From MED-G105 sp039819085 (lineage in GTDB: Bacteria; Pseudomonadota; Alphaproteobacteria; Caulobacterales; Parvularculaceae), in contig JBCBSQ010000014.1 of the NCBI GenBank assembly GCA_039819085.1, positions 1 to 64,000 of the forward strand: a stretch of 64,000 nt of DNA, written 5' to 3'. The notes beneath the pieces are model-generated. The model saw only the letters and a list, made by a program, of their open reading frames with translations. It was not told the origin of the DNA and ran no database searches. Positions 58,176 to 64,000 of the stretch are shown piece after piece. A program made the translations under genes and the position numbers. Positions within the stretch are counted from its first letter, which is position 1. Each line of letters starts with the position of its first letter.

Positions 58176-58213
58176 TGTCGCGACGGGGCCTGTCGCGACC
58201 GGCCTGTCGCGAC
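58176..58213. repeat. Three tandem TGTCGCGAC repeats upstream of rimP
   Basis: The 9-mer TGTCGCGAC occurs at 58176, 58191 and 58205, separated by GC-rich spacers (steps of 15 and 14 bp). Each contains the palindrome TCGCGA. They lie 48-85 bp before the rimP start, where the operon promoter should be, so they may be an operator array. Confidence 0.55.
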
Positions 58214-58227
58214 GGGCGCCCCGAACG

Positions 58228-58252
58228 AAAAAGCGGGCCGCTTGGGGCCCGC
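58228..58252 (-). terminator. Intrinsic terminator of the glycosyltransferase gene
   Basis: GCGGGCC (58233-58239) pairs with GGCCCGC (58246-58252) around a 6-base loop. On the minus strand TTTTT follows (58228-58232). It ends transcription coming from the glycosyltransferase and esterase genes before rimP. Confidence 0.88.
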
Positions 58253-58363
58253 CTTCTTCTCGTGTTTGCAGGGTAGATAGGGCGTTTTTTGGCGCTTGTC
58301 ATCCTTTTTAGCCGTGACTGGCGGTCAGAAACCGCCGAAACGCCGAGAGGCGGGGTTTTTTGA

Positions 58364-59431
58364 TCAGCGATCCGGCGCATGGCGGTCGCCGAGGGGCGTG
58401 CGCCAGTTGAGCCAGATGTCCCTGCCCTGCATGTGGCAGATAGGAGGCGGCTCCTGGCTGGCGAGCCGCCGGAGGACCGAAATCCCGCGCCCGGCGTGCC
58501 ATGCGAGATTGGCGAGCGTCGGCCCAAGTGGGCCATAGCGCTTCCTGAAGTAACGGGTCCGCGAGGCGTAGTAATACGCAGGCGGACGTTTTTTCCCGTC
58601 AAGCGCCGACTGCACCGCTGAGGACTGGCCGATCAGGTGCGCGACGCGCGGATTCGGGTCATGCAGAATAGACCAGCCAGCCTGCCGGACTTTGCGGCAA
58701 TAGTCGGCGTCTTCGAAGTACATGAAGAACCCGTCGTCGAGTGGGCCGGCCGCGTCGAACGCCTCACGGCGAATGAGGACGCAGGCGAAGCTAACCCAGT
58801 CAGGCTCCCATGGCGCGTCTTCGATGTCCGGCGCCACTCTGGCGAAGGGAAACAGTCGATAAAGCACGTCAAGGCGCACCGCGCCAAAAAACTCCGACAT
58901 CGGACTGATGGCGTTAAAGGCGCTGTGCTGCGGTTCGCCGGCCTCGGTTTCGATTCGCGGGCCGATGACGCCGGCGCCTGGATGCGCTTCCGCTGAGGCG
59001 ATGAGCGCCGCCAACGCGCCGCGCCGCAGGGCGGCGTCGCTGTTCAGGAGAACATAATAGGCGGCGTCGAGAAAGCTGAGGCCGAGATTGTTGCCGGCCG
59101 AAAAGCCGCCGTTTGAGCGTGAGCGCACAAGCGACACCCGTCGTTTCCAGCTTTCCTGTTCGGCGCCGTTATCCTCGGCGGTGAGGAAGGCGTTGATCTT
59201 CTCAGGTGATCCGTCACCGGATTTATTGTCGACAACGATGACGCGCGCGTCATTCAATTCAAGCTGGTTCGACATGGATTTCAGGCAGTCGATGACGAGC
59301 TTCGGCGTCCTGAAATTGACGATGACGACGCCGATTTTGGCCTTGATGCGCGGCGGCGCGGACGACCCGGCGCCGTCATCGGCTCCGTCTGCGGGCTCGC
59401 CGGCGGCGTCGGCGGGGGACGGACGGCGCAT
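58364..59431 (-). CDS. Family 2 glycosyltransferase
   Basis: This is a 355-residue GT-A-fold glycosyltransferase, rhamnosyltransferase-like. Disordered N-terminus (1-28), then VVIVNFRTPKLVIDCL, VVDNKSGDGSPEK (nucleotide-binding Asp, about 65-77), SNGGFSAGNNLGL, the metal-binding LLNSDAAL near 128-135, and the acceptor-site EDADYCRKVRQAG near 245. C-terminal membrane-association helices are weak. Role: cell-surface polysaccharide or glycolipid. ATG at 59431; 42 bp after the esterase gene. Confidence 0.92.
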   Translation of the reverse strand: MRRPSPADAAGEPADGADDGAGSSAPPRIKAKIGVVIVNFRTPKLVIDCLKSMSNQLELNDARVIVVDNKSGDGSPEKINAFLTAEDNGAEQESWKRRVSLVRSRSNGGFSAGNNLGLSFLDAAYYVLLNSDAALRRGALAALIASAEAHPGAGVIGPRIETEAGEPQHSAFNAISPMSEFFGAVRLDVLYRLFPFARVAPDIEDAPWEPDWVSFACVLIRREAFDAAGPLDDGFFMYFEDADYCRKVRQAGWSILHDPNPRVAHLIGQSSAVQSALDGKKRPPAYYYASRTRYFRKRYGPLGPTLANLAWHAGRGISVLRRLASQEPPPICHMQGRDIWLNWRTPLGDRHAPDR

Positions 59432-59473
59432 CTTTCTTTCTCTCCCGCGGCTCTGGCGTTCGCGCGTTGAACT

Positions 59474-60778
59474 TTAAGGCGCGCCAGGCGTCGTCTTGAA
59501 GTGGGCGTTGAGGAAGGAAAGAAACGCCGGCCAGTCTTCCTCCACGACGCCATGGGTGCCTGAGCGAAGCCAATATGCGATATCGGCGCCAGGCTCAAAT
59601 GCGCTCAGGTCCGTTTGATCAAGTCCAGTCAATCCGTAAGCGGCGTAGGCGGGCGCGGCGCCCTGCGCGGCGCGGAATGCGCCATTCGGGTCGGACCAGA
59701 CGTCTCTGCGGGCGTTACCGAGCAACATTGGACGCGGCGCGACGAGCGCCAAAAGCATATGCTGGTCAAACGCCGGACGCGCGCCCTCGCCGTCGGACGC
59801 CTCGCTGAGCCGCGCATAGGCCGGCGCGAACCAATGCGGATAGTTGCCAACGATTGATCCGACGCTTTCGCCTTTCTTGTCCCAATTCAGCGATGCGCCG
59901 CCCGTTCCGGACTGATGCGCGATCACCGCGTCGATGCGGTCGTCAAACGCCGCGGCGACAAGCGCCGCCTTGCCATAGCGGGAGTGTCCCCAAACGACGT
60001 ATCCGGAGGGGTGAATGCGCGCGTCATCCTCAAGGGCGTCGACCGCTCGCGAATAGAGCCAACCCCACGCGGCGATGGCGCCCCAGCGCGTGGGATCATC
60101 AGGGTCCTGCGCCGACAGCGCCGCCAATGCGGCGACGCCCTCTTCACGGCGGTCAGGAACAATGTCGCCGGGGCTCATGACGGCGACGGCGTATCCCGCG
60201 TCGAGAATGTCCTCATAGGGCGGCGTGCAGATATAGCGGCCGAAGACATAGGTCGCGACCGCGCCGAGGACGCCGCCCATCTCAGGTCCGCCGTTGGGCT
60301 GCGTCGCTTCGGGGTGCGGGGCGGCGCTCTGGCGCGCGCAGAATGTCTGCATAATGATGACGGGGAACGGGCCGTCGCCTGCGGTCGGGGTGATGAGCGC
60401 CATGATCAGGTCGCCTCCCGGCGCCCTCGCTTCCACGCCCCCGAAGATCGCGGTCGGGCGAATGCGCAATTCCTCATAGCGCCCGCGTCCCTCGAACGCG
60501 CCCGCGTCGACGAGACGACGGTCGAGAAGTTCGGTGCGCGCCGCGTCCGGCATGCGTCCGTAAACGTTGTCCTGAAGAAGTTGTCGCAGCGCCGGCGCGC
60601 GCGCCTCTTCCCATTCGGCGCGTGACGCGGCGGGCGCGATGGCCGGCGCCGCGGCTTCGCCCTTTGGTTCAAGCGCGGTCCAGGCGAGCGTCAGTTCCGC
60701 GCAAGCGGCGCTTGTCACCGCGATCGCGACCGCCATGGCCGCAGCGCGGCAGCGTCTGAAGAAAGTCAAAATGTCCAT
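59474..60778 (-). CDS. Carbohydrate esterase, glucuronyl-esterase (CE15)-like
   Basis: This is a 434-residue exported alpha/beta hydrolase. The N-terminal signal covers about residues 9-27 and ends in SAAC, an imperfect lipobox. QLLQDNVYGRMPD near 70 and the nucleophile elbow VVWGHSRYGKAALVAA, with Ser in GHSRxGK, are the CE15 pattern, followed by HQSGTGGASLN. HWFAP and the closing SGTHGVVEEDW supply the likely catalytic His. CE15 enzymes cleave lignin-glucuronate esters; a polymer ester substrate is likely. ATG at 60778, upstream of the glycosyltransferase. Confidence 0.75.
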   Translation of the reverse strand: MDILTFFRRCRAAAMAVAIAVTSAACAELTLAWTALEPKGEAAAPAIAPAASRAEWEEARAPALRQLLQDNVYGRMPDAARTELLDRRLVDAGAFEGRGRYEELRIRPTAIFGGVEARAPGGDLIMALITPTAGDGPFPVIIMQTFCARQSAAPHPEATQPNGGPEMGGVLGAVATYVFGRYICTPPYEDILDAGYAVAVMSPGDIVPDRREEGVAALAALSAQDPDDPTRWGAIAAWGWLYSRAVDALEDDARIHPSGYVVWGHSRYGKAALVAAAFDDRIDAVIAHQSGTGGASLNWDKKGESVGSIVGNYPHWFAPAYARLSEASDGEGARPAFDQHMLLALVAPRPMLLGNARRDVWSDPNGAFRAAQGAAPAYAAYGLTGLDQTDLSAFEPGADIAYWLRSGTHGVVEEDWPAFLSFLNAHFKTTPGAP

Positions 60779-60883
60779 GCCCACCCAATGACGCGCGCCG
60801 TTGAGGAAATGGCGCGCCGTGACTTCTGTCGCAGGGCGCGCGGCGCCCATCAAGTCACAAACCGGCGCGCCGGCGGCTTTGCG

Positions 60884-61639
60884 CTAAGGCTTTCGCCTGA
60901 ACTGAAGATAGGTCGGCGCGCGACCTTCCTTCATGGCTTTGGCTTCATACCGCGTTTGCGGCCAATCGTCGGGGCGCGCGCGCCAGTCGTCGGCGGTTTC
61001 GGCGAGCCATTCAAATGCTGGACTGGCCCGGGCGTGCATCAGCGTCCAGGCGACGTAGCCCGGAATGTCCGAGGCGACCCGCAATATCCCGCCCGGCCGC
61101 AAGGCGCGCGCCGCTTCTGTGAAGAACCAGGGGGAGATCATGCGCCGCTTATGGTGTCGCTTCTTCGGCCACGGATCGGGATGAAGAACGAAGATCCGCC
61201 CAAGCGAGCCGTCGCTGACCGCTTCCAGGAAAGGACGCGCGTCGCCATGCAGAATGCGAACGTTCTTTAGGCGCATGTCATCGACCTGGCCGAGAAGCTT
61301 GCCGACCCCGTCCAGAAACGCCTCCGCGCCAATCACCCCGACCCGCGGATTGCGCGCCGCCTGCCACGCCAGGTGTTCGCCGCCGCCAAAGCCGATTTCG
61401 AACCAGACCTCGTCGACGGCGTTCGGCGGGAAACATGACTTCGGATCGACCCTCTCGCCGGACTGCGGTGTCGTTGCGACGATCGAGGGCAGCAGGCGGT
61501 CATACAGCCGTGATTGGCGAGGTTTCAGGCCCTTTCCCTGCCGACGACCATAGAGTTTGGTGATGTACCCGCTCGTCGACGTGGCGCGCGTGCACAAGTC
61601 ATTTCTTTCGGCGCCGTTTCGTTTTGGGCCTTTGCTCAT
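60884..61639 (-). CDS. trmB: tRNA (guanine-N7-)-methyltransferase
   Basis: This is a 251-residue TrmB, which methylates G46 in the tRNA variable loop. SAM motif FEIGFGGGEHLAWQA, then VRILHGDARPFL, and the family block IFVLHPDPWPKKRHHKRR (about 152-169). Start is uncertain: ATG 61639 (MSKGPKRN) is used, with ATG 61663 and 61696 in the same frame. Divergent from the coiled-coil gene at 61769. Confidence 0.95.
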   Translation of the reverse strand: MSKGPKRNGAERNDLCTRATSTSGYITKLYGRRQGKGLKPRQSRLYDRLLPSIVATTPQSGERVDPKSCFPPNAVDEVWFEIGFGGGEHLAWQAARNPRVGVIGAEAFLDGVGKLLGQVDDMRLKNVRILHGDARPFLEAVSDGSLGRIFVLHPDPWPKKRHHKRRMISPWFFTEAARALRPGGILRVASDIPGYVAWTLMHARASPAFEWLAETADDWRARPDDWPQTRYEAKAMKEGRAPTYLQFRRKP

Positions 61640-61768
61640 CGGCGGGTGATGGCGCCCGCGCATTCGCCAATCAAGAGGCCGATCAAGGGTTTGCATGGTT
61701 TTCGAACATCCGTACTACAACCTATGGTCGAGTAATGTGACATTTGGAATGCACGCGGAGAATGCGAA

Positions 61769-62182
61769 GTGCCAAACGGACTAAAGAGAGCTTTGGCGGG
61801 CGGGGAGAACGCAGGCCGAAACGCGAGTGAAGACGCATGGAGGAATGAAGACTCTTGGAGAGACGATGGGCCGCCGCCTTCCGGCGACGCCATCGGATTC
61901 AGCAAGGCGCATCGAACAGCGCTGCGGGATCTGGAGGGCGCGCTTGAGGCCCGATTGAAGGCGTTGGAGGCCGGGCTGGCCGCCTCGCTCGCCCGCTCGG
62001 AGGTGCTTCAGACGGATCTGGCTTCGCGGATGGCCGCGATCTCCTCGACGCTGATGCGCATCGACGCGTCCGTCGCGGCGCAGTCGCGCGCGCTTGACTT
62101 GTTTGCGAACTTCGAAGGGCTGCGCGATCCGGATTCGGACGACGAGGACGCGCTGGCGATCAAGCTTCGCAAGGTCCTCTGA
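61769..62182 (+). CDS. Hypothetical coiled-coil protein
   Basis: This is a 137-residue, soluble, unrecognised protein. The N-terminal ~45 residues are polar and probably disordered. A coiled coil follows (about 50-100), with ALRDLEGALEARLKALEAGL and LASRMAAISSTLMRIDASV. The acidic tail DPDSDDEDALAIKL ends it. The start is GTG at 61769, with GGAG ten bases upstream. Heptad-like spacing and codon bias support a real gene. Convergent with pckA. Confidence 0.65.
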   Translation: MPNGLKRALAGGENAGRNASEDAWRNEDSWRDDGPPPSGDAIGFSKAHRTALRDLEGALEARLKALEAGLAASLARSEVLQTDLASRMAAISSTLMRIDASVAAQSRALDLFANFEGLRDPDSDDEDALAIKLRKVL

Positions 62183-62231
62183 AGTCCTGAAGCGTCGCGA
62201 CGTCCTGCGGCCCCACGGTTCAGGTCCTTGC

Positions 62232-63833
62232 TCAAGCTCCCGGGGCGGCGGCGCGGACAGCCTCGGAGACATGGGGCTCGAATACGCGGAAGTTCTCGAC
62301 GAACATCTCGGCGAGTTTATTGGCCTGCTGATCGTATGCTGACGGGTCAGCCCATGTGCCGCGCTGGTCCAGAAGCGCCGCATCGAGGCCAGGGGCCTCT
62401 CTAGGGACGTCAAAGCCGAACACCGGATGCGTCGCCATCGGCGCGTCCCGGAGAGCGCCGGACAGCGCCGCGTTGAGGAGCGCGCGCGTCGCCTTGATCG
62501 GCATGCGCACGCCGACGCCATAGGGGCCGCCGGTCCAGCCGGTGTTGACGAGCCAGCACTGCACGCCGTGGCGTGCGATGAGGCGTCCGAGAAGCGCGCC
62601 GTATTCGGATGGATGGCGCGGCATGAACGGCGCGCCGAAGCAGGTGGAGAAGGTCGCTGACGGCTCGGTGACGCCTTTTTCCGTGCCGGCGACTTTCGCG
62701 GTGTAACCGGAAAGGAACTGGTACATCGCCTGTTCCGCCGTCAGTCGGGCGATCGGCGGCATCACGCCGAACGCGTCGCACGTCAGCATGACGATGGTCT
62801 TCGGATGTGGCGCGCGGCCCGTTGCGCTGGCGTTCGGGATGTAATGGATCGGGTAGGCGCCGCGCGTGTTTTCGGTGAGCGAGGCGTCGTCAAAGTCGAG
62901 CTCGCGCGTCGCCTCGTCCATGGCGACGTTCTCCAGCACGGTCGCGAAGCGTTCGGTGGTCGCGAAGATCTCCGGCTCGGCTTCGCGCGAGAGGCGGATC
63001 ATTTTCGCGTAACAGCCGCCTTCGAAATTGAACAATCCGTTTTCGGACCAACCATGCTCGTCGTCTCCGATGAGCGTGCGCGACGCGTCGGCGGACAGCG
63101 TCGTCTTGCCAGTGCCTGAAAGGCCGAAAAAGATCGTCGCGTCGTCTTCCTGCCCGACGTTCACCGAGCAGTGCATCGGCATCACGTCTTTCTCCGGCAG
63201 GAGGAAGTTCAGTATCGTGAAGACGGACTTCTTCATTTCCCCGGCGTAGGACGTGCCGCCGATCAGGATCATCCGCTCCACGAAGTCGACGGCGATCACC
63301 GTGCCGGAGCGGCATCCATGTCGCGCAGGCTCAGCGCTGAAGCCGGGCAGGTCGACAATGGTGAAGTCGGGCGCGGCGCCGGTGTTGAACGGGCGCTCCT
63401 CAAGCGGCGGGCGAACGAGCAGATGCTGGATGAAGAGAGAATGCCAGGCGTATTCGGTGAACACGCGAACGTTGATCGAATGGTCCTTGTCCGAACCGCC
63501 TTTAAGGTCCTGCGCGAAGAGTTCGCGGCTGGACGCATAGTCGAGCATATCGGCCTTCAGCGTCTGGAACGCGTCCCGCGTCATCGCCTTGTTGGCGTCC
63601 CACCAGATTTTGTCGGCGATCTCTTCGTGGCGGACGATGAACTTGTCTTGCGCGGAGCGGCCGGTGTGCTCGCCTGTGCGCACGACAAGCGGGCCGTTCG
63701 CCGCCACTGCGCCTTCTCCTCGCGCCACAGCGATCTGGTAAAGCGCCGCCGCCGTCAGATTCCGCAGCTCCGCTGGCGCGGCGTCCTCAAAAGCGTCAAG
63801 GATCTGGCGCGTCGCGCCAACAGTCATCGTCAT
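62232..63833 (-). CDS. pckA: Phosphoenolpyruvate carboxykinase (ATP)
   Basis: This 533-residue enzyme converts oxaloacetate + ATP to PEP + CO2 + ADP, the first step of gluconeogenesis. It has RTGEHTGRSAQDKF (about 47-60), FVERMILIGGTSYAGEMKKS with metal-binding Lys, HCSVN with metal-binding His, the P-loop GLSGTGKTTLS (about 228-238), LIGDDEHGWSENGLFN with metal-binding Asp, and ENTRGAYPI. Usual length. ATG at 63833 or two codons later. Together with maeB it sets C4/C3 flux. Confidence 0.97.
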   Translation of the reverse strand: MTMTVGATRQILDAFEDAAPAELRNLTAAALYQIAVARGEGAVAANGPLVVRTGEHTGRSAQDKFIVRHEEIADKIWWDANKAMTRDAFQTLKADMLDYASSRELFAQDLKGGSDKDHSINVRVFTEYAWHSLFIQHLLVRPPLEERPFNTGAAPDFTIVDLPGFSAEPARHGCRSGTVIAVDFVERMILIGGTSYAGEMKKSVFTILNFLLPEKDVMPMHCSVNVGQEDDATIFFGLSGTGKTTLSADASRTLIGDDEHGWSENGLFNFEGGCYAKMIRLSREAEPEIFATTERFATVLENVAMDEATRELDFDDASLTENTRGAYPIHYIPNASATGRAPHPKTIVMLTCDAFGVMPPIARLTAEQAMYQFLSGYTAKVAGTEKGVTEPSATFSTCFGAPFMPRHPSEYGALLGRLIARHGVQCWLVNTGWTGGPYGVGVRMPIKATRALLNAALSGALRDAPMATHPVFGFDVPREAPGLDAALLDQRGTWADPSAYDQQANKLAEMFVENFRVFEPHVSEAVRAAAPGA

Positions 63834-63979
63834 TTGTTGTCCCTACCCCTTTTCGCCGCTTGAATTGGCCATATGGCGTCGGCGCGGCCTTGAACGCTCA
63901 TTTCGCCCGACGGTCCGGCGCGATCCCCCGAGATGCGTCAGCGGCCGGTCAGCGCGGGCTAGACCACAGATGAGGCGGC

Positions 63980-63998
63980 GATTGCAAGGATTGCAATC
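63980..63998. repeat. GATTGCAA direct repeat with palindrome upstream of pckA
   Basis: GATTGCAA occurs twice, separated by one G (63980-63987 and 63989-63996). The second copy is part of the perfect palindrome GATTGCAATC (63989-63998). It lies about 150 bp before the pckA start, a plausible operator position. The window ends here, so the context is cut. Confidence 0.4.
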
Positions 63999-64000
63999 GG

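Noticed and set aside
58176..58213. CRISPR-like array
   Set aside because: Only three 9 bp copies with 5-6 bp spacers: too short for CRISPR, more like an operator array.
58129..58602. N-terminal extension of the rimP frame by 158 codons
   Set aside because: It runs through the promoter repeats and the upstream terminator and has no RimP likeness; the TTG at 58128 has a proper ribosome site.

Overview
The window is one 64 kb stretch of alphaproteobacterial chromosome: high GC, tightly packed, mostly housekeeping genes, with no rRNA, tRNA, CRISPR array, phage or IS detected by eye. Four things point to an alphaproteobacterium of the CtrA-bearing, dimorphic or marine type (Hyphomonadaceae, Parvularculales or Caulobacterales-like; the exact order is inference). 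These are the hemD-mitofilin-hemY gene order, the rimP-nusA-ylxR-infB-rbfA-truB-rpsO-pnp order, fabA-fabB-fabI, and two perfect TTAA-N7-TTAA CtrA-type sites.

Layout. 1-4.7 kb: tsaB (cut by the window edge), an AmpD-like amidase, DUF1203, a secreted YbjN-like protein, a RutE-like nitroreductase, dodecin, and a zinc-ribbon/coiled-coil membrane protein. 4.8-6.1 kb: an AT-richer accessory island with a two-gene minus-strand cassette of unknown function and small plus-strand ORFs that overlap it antisense. 6.1-14.6 kb: Nfu scaffold, malic enzyme, Tat-exported serine hydrolase, DUF547, HI0933 flavoprotein, SDR and a small membrane protein. 14.7-21.5 kb: hemY, mitofilin/Mic60 and hemD (no hemC), divergent from tsaD, then gpsA behind a CtrA-type site. 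21.5-29.0 kb: argG, an SdpI/SdpR pair, and a coupled minus operon rlmN - FAD oxidoreductase - arfB - speD - speE, in which SpeD is of the eukaryotic type. 29.0-30.3 kb: a second AT-richer island with a Panacea (SocA-like) gene overlapping a two-TM membrane protein, preceded by a LexA-like box, a hairpin and a coupled micro-ORF. 30.3-36.8 kb: epoxide-hydrolase-like enzyme, dut (with a DnaA box upstream), moeB/thiF, PepSY, a lipoprotein, a D-2-hydroxyacid dehydrogenase and an SH3 protein. 36.9-39.9 kb: fabA-fabB-(small membrane protein)-fabI. 39.9-49.7 kb: a LuxR fused to a degenerate hydrolase-like domain, pnp, SDR, rpsO, a methyltransferase, the second YbjN paralogue, truB and two membrane proteins. 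49.8-58.1 kb: rbfA, a TrpF-like pseudoenzyme, GNAT, infB, ylxR, nusA, rimP. 58.3-64 kb: GT2 glycosyltransferase, CE15-like esterase, trmB, a coiled-coil protein and pckA.

The genes combine into translation (rimP to pnp, rlmN, arfB, trmB, tsaB/tsaD), unsaturated fatty acid synthesis, late tetrapyrrole synthesis plus membrane architecture, polyamine synthesis and C4/C3 anaplerosis (maeB, pckA). The two AT-rich islands are the best places to look for an undescribed system. The strongest single candidate is the Panacea/two-TM pair; the 5.0-6.1 kb cassette is the least explained. All calls come from reading the sequence, and none was tested by database search.
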